Below are positions 33,125 to 42,057 of a stretch of DNA of 64,000 nt, piece by piece. The stretch spans positions 1-64,000 of the forward strand of contig NZ_JAFFSX010000003.1 of NCBI RefSeq assembly GCF_017948485.1. The letters run 5' to 3'. Positions within the stretch are counted from its first letter, which is position 1; each line of letters opens with the position of its first letter. A program made the position numbers and the translations under genes. This DNA comes from Streptomyces sp. GESEQ-35 (GTDB taxonomy: Bacteria > Actinomycetota > Actinomycetes > Streptomycetales > Streptomycetaceae). Below the pieces are notes generated by a model. It saw only the letters and a list, made by a program, of their open reading frames with translations, searched no databases and had not been told where the DNA came from.

Positions 33125-35860
33125 TCACTGGTCGTCCCCTGCACCCTGGAGGATGGCGTTGTTGAGAGGGACCCGCGTGAGGAACCGGTCGGGCGACACG
33201 TCGCCGGTGATCTTCTCCGCCTTGCGAGCGACCTCGCGCCGGGCTCGCTCGAGGAGTGCGTGCGCTTCCTCCGGCACTCCTGCGGCGGTCTGGACGACTG
33301 CGGAGAAGTACAGGACCTCCTCCGTACGGAGAGCGGGCATGTCCCCGACCTCGTCCAGGATGCGCACGGCCCGGCGGGCCTGATCCTGGGCTCCGACCGT
33401 GTCGCCTTTCCGGAGCAGGATGCGGCTGCGCAGGGAATGTGCGGCGATCTCGCTGCGGATCATGCCGCTGCGCCGGGTCTCGACACAGGTGGCCACCGCC
33501 AGGCGGTCGGCCTGATCCAGGAATTCTCCGGACTCGTCAGCAGCAAGAAGCAGGATCTCGGCGTACAGGTTGCGGACGATGGGGACGAGGTTGGCCAGCC
33601 AGGTCCGCTCTGTCTCCGCCCACGCGTCAGCGATCAGCTCCAGGGCATGATCGCGCCGCGTCGGCTGCTGCACGAGGAGGTGAGCGAGCAGCGCCTTGTT
33701 GTAGGCGTGCCAGCCGCTGTCGCCGCCGCGGCCCGCCTCGAAGTCGAGAGCCTCGCGAAGGATCTCCTCGGCTTCCTCGTAGGCGCCGAGGCCCATGTGC
33801 ACCTGCGCCAGGTAGTTGAGCGCTATGGGCAGCTCGGCCTTCAAGGACTCGTCGCGCAGCCGCTGAACGCAGCGGCTCAGCCTGGTCAGTGCCTCACTGA
33901 GGTGTCCGCTGTCGAAGAGAGTGATGCCGAGCTGCATCTCTCCCAGGTTGCGAGCATGCTGGAGCACCGGGTCACCGGTACCGCCGAGACGCGGATCGGA
34001 GGCGTACATGCGCTCCGCCTCCTGGAGCTGGGTCAGACCGTCGGCGAGCCTCCGCTTGGACACCTGCCGCCCGTATTCGACCCGAGCCACGAAGAGGGCG
34101 ACCGGGTCACCATGCTGCTCGGCCAGCTCCACGGCCGCGCGGAGCTTGTCCAGGGACGGCACCAGTCCCTGGGTCGCGAGCAGGGTCTTGCCGCGCAGGA
34201 GCGTCGTACGGATCGCCAGCTCAGGCGTTCCACAGCGGCTCGCCGCGGCCTCGGCCTCGGCGGCCAGGGCGTCGATGTCCGGGCCGCCGGCCGGCCGGTG
34301 CTGGCCCCGCCAGCGCACCTCCGTCAGCGACAGCAGCAGTTCCACGGCCTGGATGAGCCACCGGTCCCGGCTCTCCTCCTGCTTCGGCAGGTCCCGGACC
34401 GCCTTGATCACTTCTTCGCAGTGCCGCTCCGCCTCGGCGAAGGACAGTCCTTCCATCGCGGCGTCCCGGGCCAGCCCATAGTGCGCCTCGGCCGACGCGA
34501 GCAGGCACTCGGTTCCACCACTGCGGAGATGGCGGGCAATCTCCAGTCGGCGTTCCAGCGGCATACCGTCCAGTGCCTCAGAAGTGAGCGCCGCCGCGAT
34601 ACGGGCGTGCCGGGACCGCATCTGCTGAGGCGTCTGCCGGCCGTACACCACGCCCCACAAGGCGTTGTGCTCGAACCGATAGCAGTCGGACGCGTCCAAG
34701 CGCGCCCACCCGGGAGGCTGTTCCGGCAGGATCAGCCGGTGCTGGGCGGCGATCAGCCGCAGCCGCTCCATCACTTCGTCGTGCGGTGCTCCCTTGACCT
34801 CGGCAACCGTGCGTGACAGGAACGTCTCGCCCTGAGCCGACCCGATCATGAGCAGTTCGCGATCCGGCTCGGGGAGCAGCCGGAGACGGTCTTCCACCAC
34901 GCGCGACAGACTGCTGGGCAGTTCAACGACGGACCCGTCTTCCGGACGCCACTCCTCCAGGCAGAGGGTGACGAAGACGGCGTGGCCGGCGGTCAGCCGG
35001 CTCAGCTGTTCCGACAGAGCCCGCGGGGCCTCCGGGTGCCGGGAGCGCACCAACTCGGCGACTGCGTCCCGCGGCAGGCCGTTCAGCACCCGTCGGCGCA
35101 GGAGTCCGTCCTTCGCCCAGTCGTGCAGCAGATCCTCGACCGTGGAAGCCGGGCCATCAACGTAGGCTCCGTCCGTGGTGTGGCCGAGCACGAGGCCAAT
35201 CGGCTCGTCGGGCAGCCGCCGCAGCAACCGGTCGAGGACCAGCAGGCTGCTGGGATCGCCGTATTGGATGTCGTCGATGAGCACGACCGTGGGCGGCCCC
35301 TGCCGAACGAGGTCCAGCAGTGCGTCCACGATCTGCGCGGCCGCTCCCTGCTGGAAGGGCAGCAGGCTGTCGAATGGCATCGATCCCGAAGCGAGGGAGG
35401 ACTCTGCGACTTCCTTGCCCAGGGTGAACAGGGCACCCAGGCCGGGCACGATCGCGGACAGCACTTCCGGCGCAGAGCGGACGACGCCCTGACCGGTGAA
35501 GCTCAGTAGCCGACGGAAGACCCCGGGCTGCTTGAACTCCTGGTCCCGGGCCAGCTGTAGAAGTAGTTCGACAATCACTCCGTAGTGCAGCCCTGATCCG
35601 ATCGACGGCTGGCACCGCACGGATACGGCTCGTCCGACGCCCGACCCGTGAGAGGCCGCGACCTCAGCCTCGAACGCCCGCAGTAGCGCCGACTTACCCA
35701 TGCCCGAGACGCCGTCGACCACGAGCGCCCGGCCACCGCGCCCTGTGGTCACGTCCGCCAGTAGCGAGCGCAGCTCGTCCATGTGCTCCACGCGGTCGAC
35801 AAATCCGGTCCGCACCACAGCCCCCGTCTCAGCCATCCGTCGCGGAACTTCCGTACCCAC
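33125..35860 (-). CDS. Large STAND ATPase with TPR-like repeats, LuxR-regulator-like but without HTH
   Basis: Walker A GVSGMGKS (50-57) and Walker B VVLIDDIQYGD (about 214-224) define the AAA/STAND module seen in LuxR-family (LAL) regulators. A winged-helix-like part and TPR-like helices fill residues 450-900 (LNYLAQVHMGLGAYEEAEEILREAL). The usual C-terminal LuxR helix-turn-helix is absent: the protein ends with KITGDVSPDRFLTRVPLNNAILQGAG. It may act as a sensor for another protein or have lost DNA binding. Start GTG 35860 or ATG 35836. Confidence 0.85.
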   Translation of the reverse strand: MGTEVPRRMAETGAVVRTGFVDRVEHMDELRSLLADVTTGRGGRALVVDGVSGMGKSALLRAFEAEVAASHGSGVGRAVSVRCQPSIGSGLHYGVIVELLLQLARDQEFKQPGVFRRLLSFTGQGVVRSAPEVLSAIVPGLGALFTLGKEVAESSLASGSMPFDSLLPFQQGAAAQIVDALLDLVRQGPPTVVLIDDIQYGDPSSLLVLDRLLRRLPDEPIGLVLGHTTDGAYVDGPASTVEDLLHDWAKDGLLRRRVLNGLPRDAVAELVRSRHPEAPRALSEQLSRLTAGHAVFVTLCLEEWRPEDGSVVELPSSLSRVVEDRLRLLPEPDRELLMIGSAQGETFLSRTVAEVKGAPHDEVMERLRLIAAQHRLILPEQPPGWARLDASDCYRFEHNALWGVVYGRQTPQQMRSRHARIAAALTSEALDGMPLERRLEIARHLRSGGTECLLASAEAHYGLARDAAMEGLSFAEAERHCEEVIKAVRDLPKQEESRDRWLIQAVELLLSLTEVRWRGQHRPAGGPDIDALAAEAEAAASRCGTPELAIRTTLLRGKTLLATQGLVPSLDKLRAAVELAEQHGDPVALFVARVEYGRQVSKRRLADGLTQLQEAERMYASDPRLGGTGDPVLQHARNLGEMQLGITLFDSGHLSEALTRLSRCVQRLRDESLKAELPIALNYLAQVHMGLGAYEEAEEILREALDFEAGRGGDSGWHAYNKALLAHLLVQQPTRRDHALELIADAWAETERTWLANLVPIVRNLYAEILLLAADESGEFLDQADRLAVATCVETRRSGMIRSEIAAHSLRSRILLRKGDTVGAQDQARRAVRILDEVGDMPALRTEEVLYFSAVVQTAAGVPEEAHALLERARREVARKAEKITGDVSPDRFLTRVPLNNAILQGAGDDQ

Positions 35861-36000
35861 TCTGGTACTTGCCGCCCACGGTAGATCATGTGAAACGCGT
35901 CTCCCACTGGTGTGGAAGTGAGGAGCGCTGACGTTGATCGTCGCATCGCCCCGCGCAATGGGAATCGCCGTCCCACCCCGAGGAGCGGACGCTGCCGGTC
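35861..36000. promoter_or_regulatory. Upstream region of the STAND gene
   Basis: Short region before the divergent PIN remnant. It should contain the STAND promoter; no clear boxes seen. Confidence 0.3.
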
Positions 36001-36217
36001 CGCATCGACCTCGCGCGCGCCGCGGGCATGGACTTTGACGCCGAGGTGGTGACGTCGCCGATGCCCCTGGTCGAGGCGTACGACGGCAGAACGATCGACG
36101 CAGTGCTCGCTCGCCGTCATCGCGCGACAGCAGAAGGGGCAGGTCACCGTCTTCACCTCGGACGTCGACGACCTGGAGGAGCTGCTACCGGACACGATCG
36201 TCGTCAAAAGGGTGTGA
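36001..36217 (+). pseudogene. PIN-domain toxin remnant with deletion and frameshift
   Basis: The first frame gives DAEVVTSPMPLVEAYDGRT then IDAVLA, the next frame gives VIARQQKGQVTVFTSDVDDL and ELLPDTIVVKRV to a stop. Both parts belong to the VapC-like PIN proteins common in Streptomyces, but a central stretch between GRT and IDAVLA is gone. CTCG is duplicated (CTCGCTCG around 36109), causing the frameshift. Start codon also lost. Dead toxin gene. Confidence 0.7.
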
Positions 36218-36332
36218 TCCGACGATGCGCCGACACACGGCGGTGCCGGCCTCTCGTCCACCCGGCCTCTCCCCTCAGCGACGGGCGGCGACCGGCGTGG
36301 GACCGTCACTTCCCGCCGGAGGAGGTACGGCC

Positions 36333-36476
36333 ATGGAGGCGCAGGGCGACTGGACGAGTACCGCGCGTGGGATGTGGCTCTGGCCGGTTGCGGTTCTGAC
36401 CGGCTTTCCCGTCGGGGGGTTGATCGCAGACCTCGTCGTCGACGGAGTCGAACGTGATCACGACAAACGTCGATGA
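36333..36476 (+). CDS. Small membrane protein, probably truncated
   Basis: GGAGG eight bases before ATG 36333 supports translation of 47 residues with one hydrophobic segment (WLWPVAVLTGFPVGGLIADLVV). The sequence resembles the first helix of a larger Streptomyces membrane protein, and the tail DGVERDHDKRR departs from it, so this may be a cut-down gene. Function unknown. Confidence 0.45.
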   Translation: MEAQGDWTSTARGMWLWPVAVLTGFPVGGLIADLVVDGVERDHDKRR

Positions 36477-37026
36477 GCAGTTCACGAACTTCGGCGCGGG
36501 CGGAGCGCTCGTATTCGGACTGCTGACCGGTCGAGCGGGCCTCAGCGACCGTCCCGCCTGTAGTTCGCATCCTGAAGTACACGGGCCTGATGTGTTGTGT
36601 GGGCCGTTGCCGCGTCGTCCGGAACCGGTCCCTCCCCACGTGGGGACCGGTACCGGACGACGCGCGAGGCCTCGGTCCGCGCCAACGCGGCGCCGGCCGA
36701 GGCGGGGCGGGATCCGTGGTCGGCGATGAGCGGTCCGGATGGGACCGGCTCCACGGATCTCTCAGGCCTTGGGACGGGTCCGACACCGCCGACTCGTAAC
36801 TTCGGCGGAAGCTGGCCGAGAACGTACGGCGTCATTGGCTGCCTCTCCGAGCACTGGGCTGGTGGCCTGTCATAACGGCGCGCAGTCGGTTCGCTACTGC
36901 GTCGTGATCCTGCCATCTGGAGCTCCTGACGAGGAGGTTGCGGCGTCCGGTCCGGTCCTTCCTCGCAGGTCAGCTGTATAAAGTGAGTTTTCCGGTCCGG
37001 ATGTTCGGCAGCGAGGGAAGTAAGGG
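36477..37026. other. Intergenic stretch with one strong inverted repeat
   Basis: About 550 bases with no supportable gene. Frames exist on both strands because of GC content. The notable element is the inverted repeat at 36613-36662. The end of the stretch carries the promoter of the STAND-WD40 gene. Confidence 0.4.
36613..36662. repeat. Long inverted repeat with 20-base arms
   Basis: Arm 36613-36632 (CGTCGTCCGGAACCGGTCCC) pairs with 36643-36662 with a single mismatch, around a 10-base loop. The centre also holds a perfect 14-base palindrome TCCCCACGTGGGGA, so two structures compete. It could be a bidirectional terminator or the trace of a small element. Confidence 0.55.
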
Positions 37027-40000
37027 GTGGACACCTTGAGTTCCGACTCAGGGGCGCGCACAGCCTTCGCGGAGCGTCTTGCGCTGCTGTACAAGGAGGC
37101 CGGCAACCCTCCGCTCAAGCGGGTGGCCGAGGCGGTCGTACAGCTTCAGCGGGTCGACGAACGCGGACGGCCCGTGCGGGTGTCCGCTCAGCGGATCAGC
37201 GACTGGCGACGGGCGAAGAACGTGCCTGCCCACTTCACCGCCCTGGCCGCCGTGCTGTCCATCCTGATCCCGCAGGCGCGGCGCGCACGGCCCACGCCGG
37301 TGTCGACAGGCCTGTACGACCTGGGTCAGTGGCAGCGCATCTGGGAGCAGGCGGTGGCCGATCCCATCGGCGAGCGTGCCGCCGTGTCCGGAGACGAGGA
37401 GGAGCGGCCTTCGGGCGAAGGTGCGGCCGTCCCCGGTGGGGTGTGTCCGTACCGGGGGCTCGCGTCGTACAGGCAGCAGGACGCCCGGTGGTTCTTCGGC
37501 CGGGAGCGGAGCACCGATGCCCTCATGGCCCAGCTTCACACGGCGGAGGAGAGCGGCGGCCTGGTCATGCTCGTCGGCGCCTCCGGTGCGGGCAAGTCCT
37601 CCCTGCTGAACGCCGGCCTGGTGCCGGCCCTGGAGCAGGATGCGCGGGAAGTGGTGCAGCTGGTGCCGGGGGGCAATCCGCTCGCCGAGCTGGCCGAGCG
37701 GATCCCCGAGCTCGTGCCCCTCGTCTCCGCGGCAGAGGCAGAGACAGAGACAGACACGCAGGCGGTACGGGACGCCGTCACGCAATGGGCGACGACCTGC
37801 TCCCCCACTCGCCCCGTCATCATCGTGGACCAGTTCGAGGAGACATTCACCCTCTGCTCCGACGACACCGACCGGCATACGTTCATCCAGTTCCTGCATG
37901 CCGCCTGTGCACCCGAGCCCGACGGCCCCGCCCCCGTCCTCGTCGTCCTCGGCATTCGCGCCGACTTCTACGAGCAGTGCCTCGCGTATCCCGAGCTGGC
38001 CGACGCGCTCCAGCACCGGCACATGGTGCTCGGGCCGCTGACCACCACAGAGCTGCGTGAAGCGGTGACCGGACCGGCCAAGGCCGTGGGTCTCGAACTC
38101 GAGCCGGGGCTGGCGGAGCTGATCGTCCGGGAGGTGAGCGCCGACGGCCCTCGGGGGGCGCACGACGCCGGGATGCTGCCGCTTCTCTCCCACGCCCTGC
38201 TGGCCACCTGGCAGCGACGCAAGTCGGGACGGCTGACGCTGGCCGGCTACCGGGGGGCGGGCGGTATCCAGGGCGCGGTGGCGGCGACCGCCGAGCGGGC
38301 CTGGTCCAGCCTCGACCCGGCGGCACGTACGGCCGCGCGGCTGCTGCTGCTTCGGCTGGTCCGGCTGGGCGAGGACACCCAGGCCACACGGCGGCGGGGG
38401 ACGCGGCGACAGCTCGCGGACGAGTCGACGGACCCCGGCAAGACGGAGGAGTCGCTCGAAGCCCTGGTTCAGGCCCGCTTGGTGACGCTCGACGCGGGGA
38501 GCGTGGAGATCACCCATGAGGCGCTGCTGCACGCCTGGCCGCGGCTGCGCGACTGGATCGACGAGGGCCGCAGCGACCATCTGCTGCGCCAGCGGCTGGA
38601 GGAGGACAGCAGGTCCTGGGAGGGCTCGAACCGCGACACGGCGCTGCTGTACCGGGGCTCCCGGCTGGAACAGGCCCGCGCCTGGGCCAAGACTTCCGGT
38701 GACACCTTCCTGACCCGCAGCGCGGTGGACTTCCTGGCCGCCGCGGTGCGCTTGCGCAGGCGCGTGGTCTGGATCAGCCGCGGCGCGGTGGCGGCGCTGG
38801 TGGTACTGGCGCTGGTAGCCGTCGGCGGGGCGGTCGTCGCGACGCAGCAGCGGGACGACGCGGTGTTCGCGCAGGTGCTCGCCGAGGCCGATCGCGTCCA
38901 GTCCACGGATCCGTCGCTGTCCGCCCAACTCGCCCTGGTGGCGCACCGTCTGCGGTCGGGCGACGAGGACGCCAACAACCGGCTGATCTCGATCGTCAAC
39001 GCACCGCTGGCCACACCTCTGCTCGGCCACACCGGCGCCGTCTACCTCACCACGTTCAGCCCGGACGGACGGCTCCTGGCCACCGCCAGCTACGACCGGA
39101 CCGTACGCCTGTGGGACGTGTCGGACCCGACCCGCCCCAAGGCCGTGGGCAAACCCCTGACCGGGCACACCAGTTGGGTGAGCAGCGCGGTCTTCAGCCC
39201 CGACGGGCAGACCCTCGTCAGCGCCGGGGACGACGGCGTGGTCCGGCTGTGGGACGTGAGCGATCCGCGCCGTCCGCGGTCGCTCGGCGCGCCGTTGGCC
39301 GGGCACAACGGCACGATCTACCTGACCGCCTTCAGCCCGGACGGGCGCACACTGGCCACCGCCGACGAGGACGGGACCGTACATCTGTGGGATGTGAGCG
39401 ACCCGCGGCGGCCGGCGACGCTCGGCGCCCTGACCGGCCACTCCGCACCCGTGCGCTCGGTGGCGTTCAGCCCGGACGGGCGGACGCTGGCGGCGGGCGG
39501 CGACGACAGGACGGTCACGCTGTGGGACATGCGCGATCCGCGCCGTCCGGATCCGATCGGCAAGCCGCTGACCGGCCATACCGACACCGTGCACTCCGTG
39601 GCCTTCAGTCCCGACGGCCACACCCTCGCCAGCGGTAGTTCGGACAACACCGTCCGGCTGTGGGACGTCAGCGACCGCGGCCACGCGACCGCGCTCGGCG
39701 CGCCGCTGACCGGGCACACCGGTCCCGTGTGGTCCGTGGCCTTCAGCCCGGACGGGAGCATGCTCGCGGCCGGCAGCGCGGACAGCACGGCGAGTCTGTG
39801 GAACGTCCGCAATCCGGCGTACCCGTCGCAGGTCGGCATGCCGCTGGCGGGCAGCAGCGGGGAGATGTACGCCCTCGGCTTCAGCCCCGACGGACGCACC
39901 CTCGCCACCGGCACCGGCGACAGCAAGGTCCGGCTGTGGTCGATCCCGACGTCGGACATGATCGGCCGCATCGGGGCGTTCCGCGGGGACGGGCGGATCC

Positions 40001-40995
40001 TCGCCACCGGAAGCGGCGACAGCAAGGTCCGGCTGTGGAACGTGGCGGATCCCGACCGGCCCGTGGCCTTGGGCGAGCCGTTCCCGACCGGGGAGAAGGA
40101 CCTGAGGCTGATGGCGTTCTCGCCCGACGGCCGCACCCTCGCCGTCCTGACGGGCGTCCGCAACACGCTTCAGCTGTGGAACGTCTCCGATCCCGCCCAC
40201 CCCGTCGCCCACGGCCGTCCCGTCCTGCTGCACACGCGGTACGCGGGCCCCGACTCGCTGGCCTTCAGCCCGGACGGCCGCACCCTCGCCAGCGCCTACG
40301 ACGACCGCACGATCCAGCTGTGGGACGCCTCCGACCCGGCCCGTCCGGTCCGGCTCGGCAAGCCGCTGACCGGTCACAAGGGGTACGTCAACGCCCTCGC
40401 GTTCAGCCCCGACGGACGCACCCTCGCCAGCGGCAGCGCCGACATCACCATCCGGCTCTGGAACGTCAGCGACCCGAGCCACGCGACGCCGCGCGGCAAG
40501 CCGCTCACCGGGCACCTCGGCCCCATCAACGCCCTCGCCTACAGCCCGGACGGCCATACGCTGGCCAGCGGCAGCGACGACAACACCGTCCGCCTGTGGA
40601 ACGTCACCGACCCCGGCGGGGCGACCCTGCTGGGCTCCCCCCTGACCGGCCACACCGAGGCGCTGGTGTCGCTCACCTTCAGCCATGACGGCCGCACTCT
40701 CGCCACCGGCGGCAACGACAACACCGTCCGGCTGTGGAACGTCGCCGACCCTTCCGATGCCTCGCCCATCGGCCAGTCGATGAGCCCCAACGCCAAGACG
40801 GGCAACTTCCTGTCCTTCAGCCCCAACAGCCACATGATCGGGGTATCAAGCGGCTCCGACACGGTCCGGCTGTGGAACCTGGACGTCGACGAGGCGATCG
40901 ACCGTATCTGCTCGGTCACCAGGGGTGTTCTGACCAGGGAGAAGTGGCACGAATACCTGCCCCGGCTGTCGTACGAGCCCCCCTGCGGAAAGTGA
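37027..40995 (+). CDS. HTH-STAND NTPase-transmembrane-WD40 protein
   Basis: Start GTG 37027. Order of domains in 1322 residues: XRE-like HTH (about 10-82); STAND NTPase with Walker A GASGAGKS (184-191) and Walker B VIIVDQFEE (about 258-266); a winged-helix-like region; one transmembrane helix (about 585-607); and 14 WD40-type units (about 660-1305, each with FSPDGRTLA and RLWD/N marks), enough for two seven-bladed propellers. Unit 8 is shortened and units 7, 9, 10 and 14 lack the GH dipeptide. Such proteins are common in Streptomyces and are thought to act as signal hubs or conflict sensors; the ligand is unknown. Confidence 0.92.
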   Translation: MDTLSSDSGARTAFAERLALLYKEAGNPPLKRVAEAVVQLQRVDERGRPVRVSAQRISDWRRAKNVPAHFTALAAVLSILIPQARRARPTPVSTGLYDLGQWQRIWEQAVADPIGERAAVSGDEEERPSGEGAAVPGGVCPYRGLASYRQQDARWFFGRERSTDALMAQLHTAEESGGLVMLVGASGAGKSSLLNAGLVPALEQDAREVVQLVPGGNPLAELAERIPELVPLVSAAEAETETDTQAVRDAVTQWATTCSPTRPVIIVDQFEETFTLCSDDTDRHTFIQFLHAACAPEPDGPAPVLVVLGIRADFYEQCLAYPELADALQHRHMVLGPLTTTELREAVTGPAKAVGLELEPGLAELIVREVSADGPRGAHDAGMLPLLSHALLATWQRRKSGRLTLAGYRGAGGIQGAVAATAERAWSSLDPAARTAARLLLLRLVRLGEDTQATRRRGTRRQLADESTDPGKTEESLEALVQARLVTLDAGSVEITHEALLHAWPRLRDWIDEGRSDHLLRQRLEEDSRSWEGSNRDTALLYRGSRLEQARAWAKTSGDTFLTRSAVDFLAAAVRLRRRVVWISRGAVAALVVLALVAVGGAVVATQQRDDAVFAQVLAEADRVQSTDPSLSAQLALVAHRLRSGDEDANNRLISIVNAPLATPLLGHTGAVYLTTFSPDGRLLATASYDRTVRLWDVSDPTRPKAVGKPLTGHTSWVSSAVFSPDGQTLVSAGDDGVVRLWDVSDPRRPRSLGAPLAGHNGTIYLTAFSPDGRTLATADEDGTVHLWDVSDPRRPATLGALTGHSAPVRSVAFSPDGRTLAAGGDDRTVTLWDMRDPRRPDPIGKPLTGHTDTVHSVAFSPDGHTLASGSSDNTVRLWDVSDRGHATALGAPLTGHTGPVWSVAFSPDGSMLAAGSADSTASLWNVRNPAYPSQVGMPLAGSSGEMYALGFSPDGRTLATGTGDSKVRLWSIPTSDMIGRIGAFRGDGRILATGSGDSKVRLWNVADPDRPVALGEPFPTGEKDLRLMAFSPDGRTLAVLTGVRNTLQLWNVSDPAHPVAHGRPVLLHTRYAGPDSLAFSPDGRTLASAYDDRTIQLWDASDPARPVRLGKPLTGHKGYVNALAFSPDGRTLASGSADITIRLWNVSDPSHATPRGKPLTGHLGPINALAYSPDGHTLASGSDDNTVRLWNVTDPGGATLLGSPLTGHTEALVSLTFSHDGRTLATGGNDNTVRLWNVADPSDASPIGQSMSPNAKTGNFLSFSPNSHMIGVSSGSDTVRLWNLDVDEAIDRICSVTRGVLTREKWHEYLPRLSYEPPCGK

Positions 40996-41002
40996 TCCCG
41001 AT

Positions 41003-41019
41003 CACACCGCCTCGGTGTG
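41003..41019 (+). terminator. Hairpin after the STAND-WD40 gene
   Basis: CACACCG and CGGTGTG arms with a CCT loop lie eight bases after the stop codon. A short, strong stem without a T run, as usual in Streptomyces. Confidence 0.6.
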
Positions 41020-41161
41020 GCTGAGCAGTCGCCTCCCACAGCACTCGCAGCCTTGTTAGCCTTGGCCATAGCCCGATCGCTGGTGCATCCCCCGTCGCCA
41101 GCGGTCGGGTCTTTTCGTGGGGGCCGGGGTTCTCGGTCCTCACCACTCCCCCGGAAAGGTG

Positions 41162-41950
41162 GTGAGCGCTGCCGTGAGCGGGCGCATCGTCGTCGTCACC
41201 GCTGTGCACGCGCCCTCGGCCGTGTTCCTGGCGGACGCGCACAAGTCGCTGTGCGAACAGGAGTTGCCCGCCGGCTGGGAGTGGCACTGGGTGATCCAGG
41301 AGGACGGCCACACGGACGCCGTCGCCCCGCACGTCCCCGACGACGACCGTGTGACCTTCCGCCAGGGACGGCCGGGCGGCCCCGGAGTCGCGCGCACGAT
41401 GGCCCTCGCGTACGCCGACGGCGACTACGTGAAGATCCTCGACGCCGACGACCAGCTCGCCCCCGGCACGCTGGGCCGCGACCTGGCGGCCCTGGAGCGC
41501 GACCCGGCGATCGGCTGGGCGACGTCGCGCGCCCTGGACCTGCTGCCGGACGGCTCGACGGCCGGCTTTCCCGGCGACCCCGACCACGGGCCCGTCGAGC
41601 GCGGAGCCGTACTCGACTTCTGGAAGGCCAACGCCTTCCGCGCCCAGGTCCATCCGGCGACGCTGTTCGTCCGGCGTGACCTGCTGCTCGCGCTGGGCGG
41701 CTGGATGGCCCTGCCGGCGTCCGAGGACACCGGGCTGCTGCTCGCCCTCAACTCCGTGAGCCGTGGGTGGTTTTCGGCCGAGGTGGGGCTCCTGTACCGC
41801 AAGTGGGAGGGCCAGGTCACGGGCCAGGCCTCGCATACCGATCCCGCCGAGCGGGAGGCGCGGATGGCCGTGGTGGAGGCACGGGCACGTGCGTTGGCGG
41901 ACCTACGGTGGCAGCATCCCCCGCCGACCGGGACACCGGACGCCGTCTGA
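41162..41950 (+). CDS. Family 2 glycosyltransferase
   Basis: GTG 41162 with GGAAAGG upstream gives 262 residues. The GT-A core is seen as VVVTAVHAPSAVF, a GPGVARTMALAYADGDYVKIL segment with the DxD equivalent DADD, and a later GGW-x-ALPASEDTGLLL acceptor-side motif. Glycosyltransfer from a nucleotide sugar in the cytoplasm is inferred; acceptor unknown. No sugar-biosynthesis genes nearby. Confidence 0.85.
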   Translation: MSAAVSGRIVVVTAVHAPSAVFLADAHKSLCEQELPAGWEWHWVIQEDGHTDAVAPHVPDDDRVTFRQGRPGGPGVARTMALAYADGDYVKILDADDQLAPGTLGRDLAALERDPAIGWATSRALDLLPDGSTAGFPGDPDHGPVERGAVLDFWKANAFRAQVHPATLFVRRDLLLALGGWMALPASEDTGLLLALNSVSRGWFSAEVGLLYRKWEGQVTGQASHTDPAEREARMAVVEARARALADLRWQHPPPTGTPDAV

Positions 41951-42057
41951 GACTTGGGTCGCCGGCTGGGACAGGTGAAGGGCGCGGTGCCGTCCGTTCC
42001 GCTTGACTCGGCTCGGCCGTTCAGGCTTGGCTCAGGCCACCCACCCAACCGCCCCGC

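Noticed and set aside
33053..34816. Plus-strand frame of 587 codons
   Set aside because: It is antisense to the STAND ATPase and has no domain of its own.
37048..40833. Open frame of 1261 codons on the minus strand
   Set aside because: It mirrors the WD40 protein on the other strand; composition is Arg/Gly/Pro-rich with no family likeness, an effect of high GC.
39000..40950. Recurrent GACGG and CTGTGGGA-like segments
   Set aside because: They encode the FSPDGRT and RLWD parts of WD40 units.
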